Notes: generated by a model from the sequence alone, not told the origin. A DNA stretch of 64,000 bases from Tissierellales bacterium (GCA_028280805.1 JANQLB010000127.1:1-64000), one strand, 5' to 3'. Shown: positions 11,506 through 22,794, numbered from the stretch's first letter. Numbers and translations: made by a program.

Positions 11506-11706
11506 TAAATCCTCTCCTCTTATCATCATTAGTAATTTATAATTTCAAATTATTTTTTTATTGTTTATATTATATTATATACAATTTTCTCATAAAAGAA
11601 AATAAAAACAATGTGTATTTTTCAATCTTTATGAATGTATCACTTTAATGCAGTAAAGAATAATAAGCAAAAAAATAGAGCCTTTTTAGCTCTATATATT
11701 AAATAA

Positions 11707-11722
11707 AGCAGCCTAAGCTGCC
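11707..11722 (-). terminator. Possible terminator after the YkuS-like gene
   Basis: GCAGC/GCTGC hairpin immediately downstream; weak U-tract. Confidence 0.35.
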
Positions 11723-11980
11723 TTAAAATGTATTATTATTAATTTGATCATATACCTCTTGTGCTGTTTTTCCAGCAGCATCTACAACTATTGCTTTAGT
11801 TAAGGTATCATGAATACCCATAAAATTTTCATCTTCACCAGAGACTACTACTGCATCACATCTGTCCAAATCCTTTTCTTCAGTCAGGCTACAAACATCG
11901 CAGCCCTGATTTCTTAAATAATCAGATATATTTATTAAACTATCTTCAACTGCAATTCTTTTCACAACCTTCACCTCCAT
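11723..11980 (-). CDS. YkuS family (UPF0180) protein
   Basis: Short alpha/beta protein with VAVEDSL...L..GCDV...AVVVSGEDENFMGI pattern of the family. Confidence 0.85.
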   Translation of the reverse strand: MEVKVVKRIAVEDSLINISDYLRNQGCDVCSLTEEKDLDRCDAVVVSGEDENFMGIHDTLTKAIVVDAAGKTAQEVYDQINNNTF

Positions 11981-12033
11981 ATATCACATATTATTCGTTC
12001 TAATGGAGGTTTTTATACTAATAATACTTTAGT

Positions 12034-13044
12034 TTACTTAATCTCAACACAACTACTGCGTCTCTGAATTCTAAAAGGTAAGGTAATCTCATCAAAATCT
12101 ACTTTCTCACCCTTTAATTCTTTTATTATACGTCTAATAGCAACTGCACCTATATCATAAAAAGGTTCATCTATAGTAGTAAGCTTAGGGCGTAATATTG
12201 ATGCCGTACCTATGTCTCCATAACCTGCAACAGATATTTGATGTGGAACATTAATATTATTATCATATAGATAGTTTATAGCACCTATGGCTAAATCATC
12301 ACAACTTGTAAAAATCGCAGTTATATTGTCACGAGCTATTATTTCATTTGCAGCATTATATCCGCTTTTTATATTTTTTCCTTTAGAAAAATGTATTATT
12401 TCTTCGTAAAGTTCTTCACGAACTGCCTTTTTATAGCCTTCCAGTTTTTCAGTTTCTATTGTTGTTAATTCTTTTAACTGCTTTTCCTTAGCAGTTAAGT
12501 AAGCAATATTCATATGACCTAAGCTTATTAGATATTTAGTCATTTCGTATGCTGCATTATAATTGTCAATGGAAACTGTAGAATACTTTGTTTGATGATA
12601 TAACCTATTTAAATATACAAATGGATTATCATATTCTTTAATAAGTTCATCAATTCTATCATTAATAATGTCTGATATAAGTATTATTCCTTCAACCTGT
12701 TTTCTTTTCAGCAGTTGTATATTTTTACATTCGGTTTCTTTATCACTATAAGTACTGCATAAAATTATGTCATAATTATACATTTTTGCAATTTCTTCAA
12801 TTCCTCTAACCATTTCAGCAACATAAGAATTTCCGATATCAGTCACTATTATTCCTATCAAAGATGATTTTTTTGTTACAAGACTTCTTGCTATCTCATT
12901 AGGTTTATAGTTTATTTCTTCAATAACTTTCATAACTTTTTGTCTTATTTCAGGACTAACCGGCTTTGAATTATTTATAACTCTGGATACAGTTGATATA
13001 GATACTCCTGCTAATCTAGCCACATCTTTAATTGTTGAGGTCAT
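12034..13044 (-). CDS. LacI family transcriptional regulator
   Basis: STIKDVARLAGVSISTVSRVINNSKPVSPEIRQKV HTH; start moved to MTSTIK after a GGTGGTG RBS. Confidence 0.93.
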   Translation of the reverse strand: MTSTIKDVARLAGVSISTVSRVINNSKPVSPEIRQKVMKVIEEINYKPNEIARSLVTKKSSLIGIIVTDIGNSYVAEMVRGIEEIAKMYNYDIILCSTYSDKETECKNIQLLKRKQVEGIILISDIINDRIDELIKEYDNPFVYLNRLYHQTKYSTVSIDNYNAAYEMTKYLISLGHMNIAYLTAKEKQLKELTTIETEKLEGYKKAVREELYEEIIHFSKGKNIKSGYNAANEIIARDNITAIFTSCDDLAIGAINYLYDNNINVPHQISVAGYGDIGTASILRPKLTTIDEPFYDIGAVAIRRIIKELKGEKVDFDEITLPFRIQRRSSCVEIK

Positions 13045-13203
13045 GTTTTCACCACCTTTATATATTAAATATATATTAAAATAATTATATTCATCAAAAC
13101 GCATAGACTGCCTATCTAAATACTTATAGTTGTTTACTCTTAACTTTAAAAACAGAAATACCAGAATTGTAAGCTGTCAAATAAAAGGATAGCAGCTACT
13201 TAA

Positions 13204-16200
13204 TTATATAATAGCCGCTATAATATCTCCAGCAGTATTTACAAAGTTATAACTACTATAGTCAAATTCTTTTTCTTTTATAGGAACAGATATTTGTAAC
13301 ACACCTTTTACATAACCTTTACAAATTAATGGAACAATAATAAGAGATTGCCAGTTTGGAGTGCCTGTTAAAATGTCAATGTTTTCTACATATTCCCAAT
13401 CAATGAGATATTCGCCAACTTTATTCACAATTACTCTTTGAATAATTTTTTTGTTATAGTTAGTCTCATTTACCCAGTCTTCTACAAATATCTGCCTAGA
13501 ATAAATATCATCAATTTCTTTTTGATTGTTTAAAAGAAATAATGTAGCTTTTTTACCCTCAATAATTTCTATTAGTCTGCCTAAAATCCTGTATATTTTT
13601 TCTTTTCTGTTGAATTTTTCTTTTATTAAATCAATTATCTCTACAAGAGCTAAAACATTTCTAATATCCTGAACAGTATTACCTGATACAATACCTACAA
13701 GCTTATCTAATCTCTTGTTAGAATTCCCAATATCACTGCTCCACATTATTGATCTGTTTCTTCCTCTTTGTTTAGCTGCATAAAGTGCTTGGTCAGCCTT
13801 TTCAATTAATTCATCTTTTAATTGACCATGCTGAGGATAAACTGATATACCAAGGCTTATCGTTAAAGGATACTCATCACTTATCAATACAGCTTCTTCA
13901 ACTTTCTCTCTGATTTTTTCTGCTATCTTTTTGCTGTGTACTTCATTAGTATTAGCAAGCATAATTATGAACTCTTCTCCACCATATCGACCAACAACAT
14001 CGGTATTTCTGACATTTTCTAATATTATTTTTCCAACTTTACTTAATATCTCATCTCCCTTTCTATGTCCAAAGGTATCGTTAATTACTTTAAATTTATC
14101 AATATCAATCATTATCACTGATAGAAAAAATGTTTCTTTTTTAGCTTTATTTAAAATATCCTCTGAAATCATGTCAAAATATTTTCTAGTATATACTCCT
14201 GTAAGCTTATCTATAGATGATGAAATTTTCAGGTTATAGTTTTCAACATTCATAAACGCCAAATAAGACAAAATCTCAATTAGCTCATATCTTTTTTCAT
14301 CAAATCTGTTAAACAGTCTATCACAATCTAAGTATATATATCCTATAATTTCATCTTTATTAGGTTTCTTTGTTGTTTTTCTTCTTTCAGGCTCATCATT
14401 AACTTGTATATACTTATTTGCTCGATAAATAGGTACACAAATTAAAGCTTTTATATGATCAGTTAAATATATATATTCTTTAGAATTATTGTTTCCTAAA
14501 GAACTTTTTATTAACATCCCTTTATTTTTCTGTTTAACACGACTGACAATTTGATTTATAAACGAAAAATCATATATATTAGTGGTTGAAGCTAGTATTT
14601 TAGGCTTATCGATGTCATCGGGATATATCAAAACATAACCTTTATTGGCAAATGTTTCTTTTACTGCAAATTTTAAAATAAGGTCAAGATTGTCTTTATA
14701 ATCTTCTGTAAATCTTTTTATAAGTTCTTCAATAGTATTTATATCATGTATGGATGTTACCGTAAAATACTTTAATGCTGAACTGTAAAAATCCTTACTG
14801 TTAAAGAAATTTTTAAATTGGTTAATATCCAGATATTTTTCAATAGATGTATTTTCAGTAATATTTTCTTTATTTTTCTTTCCTGATATAATATCTCTTA
14901 TAGATTCAATTTTTTTCATTATACTTTTAGCATTATGTTTTTTTAGATAACTCTTTTCAATATTTGAATTTGGAATCTTTTTTGATGTTCTTTTTAAAAC
15001 ATCTAATGAAACTATAAAATAATATATTGCTTGATGGTATTCATGATTGTTATAAAATTCTTGTCCTAGTATCTTATTAATAAATATCTCTAACTCGACA
15101 TATTTATTCTTAACTTTATCCTCTAATTTTAGTATCTCATTAACATTATCTTTGTTTAATACTGCATTTAGTAAAAGATTCTTTAAAGAAAGATAATCTG
15201 CAATACTATCTTTTGACATTTCTTTACTTTCTATAAGAACTTCTTTAGCGTATTCTCTGTCACCAACTAGAACTGCAATCATTGCAATATCTAATAATGA
15301 ATTTATTCTTACACTATAAAAGTCATTTTCCCTATGCTCAAGTCGTATTTTATTTAAAGCTTTTTTATCTAAAACTCCAGTTTTATAGAACTTAATTAAT
15401 TCTATTCTTGTTACTGCTCTTAAATAAATTTTTTTCTTAGTAGTTATATCTCTTGCTTTTATACAAAATTCTAAAGATTTATCCCATTTACCAAATTTAA
15501 AATAGAACTCTCCCAGAAAATCTAAGTATTCATTTATATTTTCTCCTTGATTTGTGTATATTTCGTACTCTTGTATAACTAATTTATAATATTCAAAAGC
15601 TTTATCATATTCTCCCAATCCTAAATAAATTCTACCTAAATCGACATTGGCAAGAAAACTCATTCTTTTATCTTCTATTTCATTTGCTATTTTTTCTGTA
15701 TCTCTAATATATGAAATAGCTTTGTCGTATTGAGTAGTATAAATATAATTTTCGCCAATGTTTACCAAAGAAACTAATATTCCTTCTGATGAATTATATT
15801 TCTGGCAGATATTTAAACTCTTTTGGTAATATTCCATTGCCTTCTCTGCATTATAAAAATGGTCAGTATAGATTACTCCAATATTATTGATAGGTGCTGT
15901 TGATTGTATTAAGTTTCCTGACTTATTAAAATACTTTATACTATTTTCAAAGTATTTTTTACCTTTCTTTGCATCACCAGTAAACAGCTTTGTTACTCCA
16001 ATTTGATTATAATAATGAGCAACTTCGCTATAATATTTTTCCTTCTTGGCAATATCTATATATTTTTTAGTATGCTCTTCTACTTCATCAAATTTATTTT
16101 TCTGAATCATTATTCTATTTAAAATCCTTACAGAATTTAAATAACCTTCTATATAATTAAATTGCTCAGCGTTGTTTTTGGCATCTAATACATAATCTTT

Positions 16201-18564
16201 AGCAGTATCTAAATCGTTTCTTCTATAATAAATTTCACCTATAAAATTTTTTGAAATAACAACATAGGTTTGTTCATTAAGCATTTTTGCCCCTTCATGA
16301 ACTTCACTAAACACTTCTAAAGCATTTTCGTTTGCTCCTTGGGCTATATACAATCTTCCTAAATTAACCAAAACTTTAAGTTTATTAATATTCAATTGAT
16401 TTTTTAACAGCTCATTTGCCTTTTCCCATAATGAAATAGCTTGGGCATTTCCCATAAGATCTTCCATCCTCTTAGCCCAATCTATAGTATAGTCTATTGC
16501 TTTATCAAACTGATTTGACACAGTCAAATGATATATTAACTCGTCTTTATTATCTCTTTGCCGTTCATTATAAAGTTCCTCTAAAACTTTAGCTGCAAGC
16601 ATATGTAATACTTTTCTTTCTTCTTTATTTATACTATGATAAATATATTTTTTAGTCTGAATATTGTAATAGTCGTAAGTATATCCCCAGTCTTCTACCT
16701 TTTCATCTATTATTTTAATATCAATAAGTTTATTTATTAAATCATCCAGCTTGTCCTTATCCATATCTTTAATTCTTAATATTGTATTTTTTGAAACAGA
16801 AGTTCTAAATAAAGAAATTACTTTAGCAATTTCATAAAAATCATGTTCTAAAAAGTCAATTTGATTTTTTATAGCTTCATCTACATTTGACGGAATATGT
16901 ATATTTGAGTAGAGTTGGGTTTTTAAATCCCAATTTCCTACATGGTCAATAAATAATTCTCCTGAAGTATAAAGGTTTTTTATTACCTCTTCAATATGCC
17001 TCGGATTTCCTGATGTTTCAGTCATGATACGTGTTACAAATCTCATTGGTTTATATCTTATACCTAAAATATTCTTAATCATGAGAGCTGTTTGCTGCAA
17101 GTCAAATCTCAATAGTTCTAAAAACTTGACCTCCTTTAAATTTGACCATCCATCAGTAATTGTATTTAACTCTTTGTAACTTTCAGATAAGATATTGTTA
17201 TTAGAAATAATAAATAAAAGAGGGCAATTTTTCTTATTCCTAATAATATAGTTGATAAGTCTTAGAGTTTCCTTATCACTATTGTGTAAATCATCCAAAA
17301 TTATATATGTTGGATTATCTGCAATGAAATCAACTATAAAATTGGAAATTCTATCATAAAGCCTTAATATTTCTCTTTCACCACTTAAAACTGAAGAAGG
17401 TTTTATGTCATTGGCAATCCTAAGCTCAGGTATTATCTTTACAAGCTCACATCCATATTTATCAATCAATGTGTTATTGCAGTTCTTAATCATTTTTCTT
17501 AATATTTTTTTAATAGGCTCTAACTGTCTACTGCTTTTGTCTTTTATAGTAGTAAAGTAAACTGACCTTCCCCACATTCTCAATCTAAAATTAAATTCTT
17601 CTAATAGTCTTGTTTTACCAATACCACTTTCTCCTCTGATCAATAACAAATTTTTATTATAAACCCTATTTTTGAATTCATTATCAATTTTTAATAATTC
17701 ATCAATCTCCTTTTCCCGTGCAATGATTTCAGTAGAGAAATTCAATCTTTTCCGTTCATTACTAAAATCAACTTCATAGTTTATATCTTCTATTTGGTTT
17801 AAAATACTGATAAGAGATTTTATGTCTGCTTTTCTATTATGAGGGTCATTTTTAATCATGTTATTTACTAATTGATTAAGATTTCTTTTTATTGTATTGT
17901 AGGGCTTTCCTTTATATACACTATCATCATCAAGATAAGTTCCAAGCAAAAACTTAATTATCATACCGAGAGAATATATATCAGCACGATCTGTAATTTC
18001 ATCATTATTCATAATAACTTCAGGAGCCATAAAAGGTCTTGTACTTTCATCATAAGTATTCCTAATCTTCTGTTCATAAATTGAAGCTATATCTTTTAAT
18101 TTTATCTGTATTTCATTTTCATCTCTTTTTATATATATGTTTTTGGGACTTATATATTCATAAATTAATCCTCTAAAACTAAGGTAATCTACTACATTAC
18201 ATAACTGAGAAATAATGATAAGTTTCTCTTTAAAAGAAATCTGTAGATAACAATCTTTAAGCCTTGTACGACTAGTATACTCTTTAGTATAGAAATATTG
18301 ATTAGTTAAAGTTTTTTTATTGTCTATTACAGTAACAATGTCAAATTTTTCATTATTTAATAAGAATTTATGCTTAGTGTTAGAAAAGGTTAGAAAATTA
18401 TTACAAAAAAAATCATAAATTTTTTTATTTTGTCCACTATTTTCACATAACTTTAGAAGTCCCCGTTTATTACCATTCCAAAGATCAATTACCTCATATA
18501 TAACCCCATTATAATCCTCTTCAAATATGGTCTCAATTTTATACCTATTATTTAGAAGCTGCAT
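13204..18564 (-). CDS. Multidomain signalling protein: pseudokinase - AAA/STAND ATPase - TPR - GAF - GGDEF - GAF
   Basis: Kinase-like N-terminus (RYKIETIFEEDYNGVIYEV...FMAPEVI), Walker A GESGIGKT, Walker B IILDD, long TPR array, GGDEF (RNTDVVGRYGGEEF), C-terminal GAF-like region. Confidence 0.92.
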   Translation of the reverse strand: MQLLNNRYKIETIFEEDYNGVIYEVIDLWNGNKRGLLKLCENSGQNKKIYDFFCNNFLTFSNTKHKFLLNNEKFDIVTVIDNKKTLTNQYFYTKEYTSRTRLKDCYLQISFKEKLIIISQLCNVVDYLSFRGLIYEYISPKNIYIKRDENEIQIKLKDIASIYEQKIRNTYDESTRPFMAPEVIMNNDEITDRADIYSLGMIIKFLLGTYLDDDSVYKGKPYNTIKRNLNQLVNNMIKNDPHNRKADIKSLISILNQIEDINYEVDFSNERKRLNFSTEIIAREKEIDELLKIDNEFKNRVYNKNLLLIRGESGIGKTRLLEEFNFRLRMWGRSVYFTTIKDKSSRQLEPIKKILRKMIKNCNNTLIDKYGCELVKIIPELRIANDIKPSSVLSGEREILRLYDRISNFIVDFIADNPTYIILDDLHNSDKETLRLINYIIRNKKNCPLLFIISNNNILSESYKELNTITDGWSNLKEVKFLELLRFDLQQTALMIKNILGIRYKPMRFVTRIMTETSGNPRHIEEVIKNLYTSGELFIDHVGNWDLKTQLYSNIHIPSNVDEAIKNQIDFLEHDFYEIAKVISLFRTSVSKNTILRIKDMDKDKLDDLINKLIDIKIIDEKVEDWGYTYDYYNIQTKKYIYHSINKEERKVLHMLAAKVLEELYNERQRDNKDELIYHLTVSNQFDKAIDYTIDWAKRMEDLMGNAQAISLWEKANELLKNQLNINKLKVLVNLGRLYIAQGANENALEVFSEVHEGAKMLNEQTYVVISKNFIGEIYYRRNDLDTAKDYVLDAKNNAEQFNYIEGYLNSVRILNRIMIQKNKFDEVEEHTKKYIDIAKKEKYYSEVAHYYNQIGVTKLFTGDAKKGKKYFENSIKYFNKSGNLIQSTAPINNIGVIYTDHFYNAEKAMEYYQKSLNICQKYNSSEGILVSLVNIGENYIYTTQYDKAISYIRDTEKIANEIEDKRMSFLANVDLGRIYLGLGEYDKAFEYYKLVIQEYEIYTNQGENINEYLDFLGEFYFKFGKWDKSLEFCIKARDITTKKKIYLRAVTRIELIKFYKTGVLDKKALNKIRLEHRENDFYSVRINSLLDIAMIAVLVGDREYAKEVLIESKEMSKDSIADYLSLKNLLLNAVLNKDNVNEILKLEDKVKNKYVELEIFINKILGQEFYNNHEYHQAIYYFIVSLDVLKRTSKKIPNSNIEKSYLKKHNAKSIMKKIESIRDIISGKKNKENITENTSIEKYLDINQFKNFFNSKDFYSSALKYFTVTSIHDINTIEELIKRFTEDYKDNLDLILKFAVKETFANKGYVLIYPDDIDKPKILASTTNIYDFSFINQIVSRVKQKNKGMLIKSSLGNNNSKEYIYLTDHIKALICVPIYRANKYIQVNDEPERRKTTKKPNKDEIIGYIYLDCDRLFNRFDEKRYELIEILSYLAFMNVENYNLKISSSIDKLTGVYTRKYFDMISEDILNKAKKETFFLSVIMIDIDKFKVINDTFGHRKGDEILSKVGKIILENVRNTDVVGRYGGEEFIIMLANTNEVHSKKIAEKIREKVEEAVLISDEYPLTISLGISVYPQHGQLKDELIEKADQALYAAKQRGRNRSIMWSSDIGNSNKRLDKLVGIVSGNTVQDIRNVLALVEIIDLIKEKFNRKEKIYRILGRLIEIIEGKKATLFLLNNQKEIDDIYSRQIFVEDWVNETNYNKKIIQRVIVNKVGEYLIDWEYVENIDILTGTPNWQSLIIVPLICKGYVKGVLQISVPIKEKEFDYSSYNFVNTAGDIIAAII

Positions 18565-18618
18565 ATGTACCCACTTCCTTTTTGAAATATTCCCTCTATT
18601 ATATAAAACTCTTTTAAG

Positions 18619-19065
18619 TTAATTCTCATCTTTCATAGCTAAATATAATAATTCTAGATTTTTCACCAAATTATTTTTATCTTTTTCTTTAAAATTTTTC
18701 AATTTTTCATCTAGAAACAATCTTCTTTTTTCTAAAACTTTTTGAACTAAGTCAAGTCCCTTTTGTTCGACATGAATCCTCACTACTCTCTTATCTTTTG
18801 TATCCTTTTTACGTGTTACTAAATTGTTTTTTTCCATTCTATCTATTAAATCTGTAATAGTACTACAAGCCAGCTTCATACTTTGACTAAGTTCTCCAAT
18901 CGTTAAATCGCCGTCGTTAATCAACCATTGCAAAGCAGTAAACTGAGGTGCGGTTATATTAAAGTCCTTTAGAATTTCCCTTCCTTTTTTCCTAATAATA
19001 GAATCTGTTTTTCTTAAGTATCTTTCTATTTCTATTACACTCTCACTAACACTGTTCTTTTTCAA
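18619..19065 (-). CDS. MarR family transcriptional regulator
   Basis: wHTH LTIGELSQSMKLACSTITDLIDRMEKNNLVTRKKDTKDKRVVRI. Confidence 0.92.
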   Translation of the reverse strand: MKKNSVSESVIEIERYLRKTDSIIRKKGREILKDFNITAPQFTALQWLINDGDLTIGELSQSMKLACSTITDLIDRMEKNNLVTRKKDTKDKRVVRIHVEQKGLDLVQKVLEKRRLFLDEKLKNFKEKDKNNLVKNLELLYLAMKDEN

Positions 19066-19413
19066 TTTTTAAGCGCCTCCAATTTAATTATTTATATTAA
19101 AGATTTTATCACTTTTTTCTCTATTTAGTCAATACAATAAGTTCCTCTGATTTCAAGTTTTGCAAGACTTCTAAAATTTTAATTCCTGAAAAAAAATAGT
19201 TCTTATTACCTAATCATAATTATGGAATAGTTTATAGAAGAAAACATACTTAAACCCTGTAATTTAAATCTCCCCAAAAGTTTGCCAAAAAAAGAGAATT
19301 AACTCAAATTAAGAATTAATATTTTATATAAAAAAGGATTTTGTTGTTTTTTCTCGAATTAGTTTAAAAGTATAAAATTTATTAACAAATACGTTCAAAA
19401 GGTGGGAGCGAAT

Positions 19414-20424
19414 TTGAATTCAAAGCATATTAAATCTAAAAAATCCAAAGCATTTTCATTAATAATAGTTCCCCAATCTAGTGACGTAAAACAATTTAAT
19501 ATATCCTCATGGATACCCAAGCTTCTAATTTTCTTGATCATCATAACTATATCCTCATCAGGTTATTTTATCTGGGATTTGTATACTTCTTATAATTCAT
19601 TAGAATTTAATTACCTTTCAAAATCTAGAAGATTGGATTTATTATCTAATATTAATTTGGATCAAAAAGAAGAAATACATAATCTAGAAACCAGACTTAC
19701 TGAGTTTGATGAAATACTTAAAAACATAACAGAGCTAGAGGAAACAGTTATCACCCTAGTAGGATTAGAACAAAATACTAAAAAAAGTGACGTTAGTATT
19801 ACAGAAGAGAGTAATATGCAAGTGGAATCTTTAGATAATCCACTACAAACAAATATTCCTTCTGCATCTAGAGGTGATATTAATCTTCTTCAAAGAGATG
19901 CTTTAGCTTTAGGTAGTTTTATGGACAGAAATGAACAGATTGACGCTATTTCTCAAAAGCTTGAAGAAAGCCATAAAAATCTTGATACTCTCATAGAGGA
20001 TGTTGAGAAAAAACTGGCATATTTAGAGGCCAAGCCTAATTTAACACCTGCTCCGGGACGTGTAGCATCAACTTTTGGTTATAGACGTGATCCCTTTGGC
20101 AGAGGAAGAGAGTTCCACTCAGGGATAGATATAGCCAATAACTCTGGTGTTAAAATAAAGGCCGCCGGTGGAGGAATAGTAACTTACGCTGGATATAATG
20201 GAGGATATGGTAATTTTATTATTATTAAACATGGTTATGGCTATGAATCACTATACGCACATAATCGAAAACTTTTAGTAAAGCGTGGAGATCAAGTATC
20301 AAAAGGAGATATAATCGCTGAAATGGGTAGTACTGGTAGAAGTACTGGTCCGCATCTGCATTTTGAAGTTCACTTTCAGGGCAGAGCAGTAAACCCATAT
20401 ACTGTATTAAACAATAATGACTAG
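19414..20424 (+). CDS. M23 family metallopeptidase, membrane anchored
   Basis: LytM domain: GYRRDPFGRGREFHSGIDIA...GPHLHFEVHFQGRAVNP; TTG at 19414 lies after AAAGGTGGGAG (ORF track uses GTG at 19402). Confidence 0.9.
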   Translation: MNSKHIKSKKSKAFSLIIVPQSSDVKQFNISSWIPKLLIFLIIITISSSGYFIWDLYTSYNSLEFNYLSKSRRLDLLSNINLDQKEEIHNLETRLTEFDEILKNITELEETVITLVGLEQNTKKSDVSITEESNMQVESLDNPLQTNIPSASRGDINLLQRDALALGSFMDRNEQIDAISQKLEESHKNLDTLIEDVEKKLAYLEAKPNLTPAPGRVASTFGYRRDPFGRGREFHSGIDIANNSGVKIKAAGGGIVTYAGYNGGYGNFIIIKHGYGYESLYAHNRKLLVKRGDQVSKGDIIAEMGSTGRSTGPHLHFEVHFQGRAVNPYTVLNNND

Positions 20425-20445
20425 ATCTTACAAGGAGGAAAGGAA

Positions 20446-20865
20446 ATGTTTGGTAATGGTGATAAGAAATCAGGAAAAATAGATACGCTAATTGGTAGAA
20501 ATACAAAATTAGAAGGTAAGATTGAAGCTAAAGGTACCATAAGGCTAGATGGAGAACTATCTGGAGATTTATATGTTGAAGGTAGTGTTATTATAGGAAA
20601 AAAAGGAATAGTTAAAGGAAACATTTATTGTAATAGTATCTACGTTGCAGGTACTATAGAAGGTAATATTGATTGTAAAGAACAATTAAGACTTACTAAT
20701 ACTTCAAAATTATTAGGTGACATTAAAGTTAAAACTTTTATTGTTGATGAAAATGCAACTTTTGAAGGCAAGTGCCAAATGCAGGAAATGAATCAAAGTC
20801 CTAAAAATGAAAAAACTCAAGATAATAAATCTGAAAAATTAAAGGACAATATTAAAGGAGCTTAG
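20446..20865 (+). CDS. Bactofilin family cytoskeletal protein
   Basis: IDTLIGRNTKLEGKIEAKGTIRLDGELSGDLYVEGSVIIGKKGIVKGNIYCNSIYVAGTIEGNI beta-helix repeats. Confidence 0.92.
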   Translation: MFGNGDKKSGKIDTLIGRNTKLEGKIEAKGTIRLDGELSGDLYVEGSVIIGKKGIVKGNIYCNSIYVAGTIEGNIDCKEQLRLTNTSKLLGDIKVKTFIVDENATFEGKCQMQEMNQSPKNEKTQDNKSEKLKDNIKGA

Positions 20866-20872
20866 TGCTCCT

Positions 20873-21766
20873 TTACTCTTTTACTAAAATCCTAAAACTC
20901 TTTGGAATAACTTCAAAGGTGGCTGGTAATTTACCTCCATATTCACCATCTATATCTAAATCTAAATCTTGATGGCACTGTATTGATATTTTTTGAGTTC
21001 TAAAGTATTCAACGTTAGTATGATTTATATGCTCACTCTTTAAAGCACTAATTAATATTGATATTATCTCTTGTATTTCTGATTTCTTGATAATTAAAAC
21101 ATCAAGATACCCATCAGTAATATCCGCTTTAGGAGATAATCTTTTAAAACCTGCTACGTAAGAACTATTAGAAATTAAAAATAAGAATATTTCTTCATTT
21201 TTTATAGCCAATTCACTACTATTTATGTCAACAGTAAAGGAATTAAACATATGTTTAGGAATATCCTTAATGCCCTCTAAATAATAGGCAAGTCTACCTA
21301 AAACTGTCTTTAACTGCGAGGAAACATTGTGGGCAATATTAGTGAACAATCCACATCCTGCTACATTTACAAAGTATCTATCATTTACCTTTCCTATGTC
21401 TGCATCTACTGTTTTCTCATTCATAATCATCTGACAAAATTCATTAATATCTTTTGGTAAAGATAGAAAATTAGCAAAATCATTAACAGTTCCAGATGCT
21501 AGTATTGCCACAGGTACCTTTCTACCGCCTTTTATTATCCCTGTAGCTATCTCATTAACAGTTCCATCTCCTCCACTACCTATAATAATATCCCAGTCCG
21601 CTTTACATGTTTTTATAGTTTCATTCATAGCATCATATTTCTTCTTCGTCACAAATTTTCCAAGTGTATATCCATTATCTAGCAAGACATTACATATACT
21701 GTCTAGTCTTTTTTTTATAGTTTGGGTTCCTGATGAAGGGTTATATATTATTTTAACTTTTTTCAC
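20873..21766 (-). CDS. Diacylglycerol kinase family / YegS-like lipid kinase
   Basis: IIYNPSSGTQ, IIGSGGDGTVNEIATG motifs. Confidence 0.92.
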   Translation of the reverse strand: MKKVKIIYNPSSGTQTIKKRLDSICNVLLDNGYTLGKFVTKKKYDAMNETIKTCKADWDIIIGSGGDGTVNEIATGIIKGGRKVPVAILASGTVNDFANFLSLPKDINEFCQMIMNEKTVDADIGKVNDRYFVNVAGCGLFTNIAHNVSSQLKTVLGRLAYYLEGIKDIPKHMFNSFTVDINSSELAIKNEEIFLFLISNSSYVAGFKRLSPKADITDGYLDVLIIKKSEIQEIISILISALKSEHINHTNVEYFRTQKISIQCHQDLDLDIDGEYGGKLPATFEVIPKSFRILVKE

Positions 21767-21930
21767 ATCCTTAAACCACCTTTTATTATAAAGTAAATAA
21801 TAACTAAAACAATATTAGTAATTACTGTTATTAATTGTTGCCCAATTTTTGTTATTTCAACTAACTTTATGTAAAATAAAAACAAGACTAAATGATATAA
21901 TTTCATTTAATCTTATTAATATTAAATATA

Positions 21931-22794
21931 CTATTTAATTCCTAAATAATCAGCAATATTTGCACTTTTAGTAATCTTACCTTCTATCAGATTCTCTTTA
22001 CAAGTCATTATTGTAGTTATACCGGGACCATGCCCCATTTTTATACAATCGCTATGGATAACAACACCTATACTAACTGCACCTTTTAAGTATCCTCTAC
22101 CATATGAATTGTCACAATCTCTAAGTAATACCAAGTCTCCAAATCTTAGATTTTCAAGCCCCCACCTCTTTACTTCTTCCTTATCAGCCGTCATTATGTC
22201 ATAGTCTCCATTGTGAGCTGTAGATTCTCCTATTCCAGATCCCATAAGATATGGAGGTACTTCTGCAACTACTGGTATACTAATCTTACCGTTTCCTGTT
22301 TCTTTAATTTCCAGCTTGGAAAATAAGTCAGGGTCTATATTCATAACTCTTATATTTTTATAATCTTCAAGCTCTAAGCCCTGTCCCCAAGCCTTTACCA
22401 ATATCTTATCCTCAAGTGTCATCTGGTCTAAATCTTCTTCTTTAAAGTAAACTAATACGTGTTCAATTCCTCCGTGAGTACCTGTTATAAATCCTTTTGC
22501 TCCTTTTGCATCTCCTGATACAACTCTTGCCTCATTCCCAATACAAGATAGAAGATTTAAAGCACAATTTTCATGTTTATCTTTGTTTCTAATACTAACT
22601 CCCGGTTCAACATGGTCGCCAACCAAATTCATTGCACTGTCTCCTACTTTGACATTGTAGGTTATACCACCAGTCCCAGGTACTACATTTGATACTCCTT
22701 GATGATCTAATCTGTATGGATATGAGGACATAGGATGATGAATTTCACCCTGCACAGACTGCATAACCAATCTACTAATATTAGTTTTTAACAT
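21931..22794 (-). CDS. DUF4438 domain protein
   Basis: Conserved glycine-rich N-terminus (HPMSSYPYRLDHQGVSNVVPGTGGITYNVKVGD) recognised as the DUF4438 family. Confidence 0.75.
   Translation of the reverse strand: MLKTNISRLVMQSVQGEIHHPMSSYPYRLDHQGVSNVVPGTGGITYNVKVGDSAMNLVGDHVEPGVSIRNKDKHENCALNLLSCIGNEARVVSGDAKGAKGFITGTHGGIEHVLVYFKEEDLDQMTLEDKILVKAWGQGLELEDYKNIRVMNIDPDLFSKLEIKETGNGKISIPVVAEVPPYLMGSGIGESTAHNGDYDIMTADKEEVKRWGLENLRFGDLVLLRDCDNSYGRGYLKGAVSIGVVIHSDCIKMGHGPGITTIMTCKENLIEGKITKSANIADYLGIK

Noticed and set aside
20225-20624. Antisense ORFs across the M23/bactofilin junction
   Set aside because: Contained in two confidently identified CDSs on the other strand.
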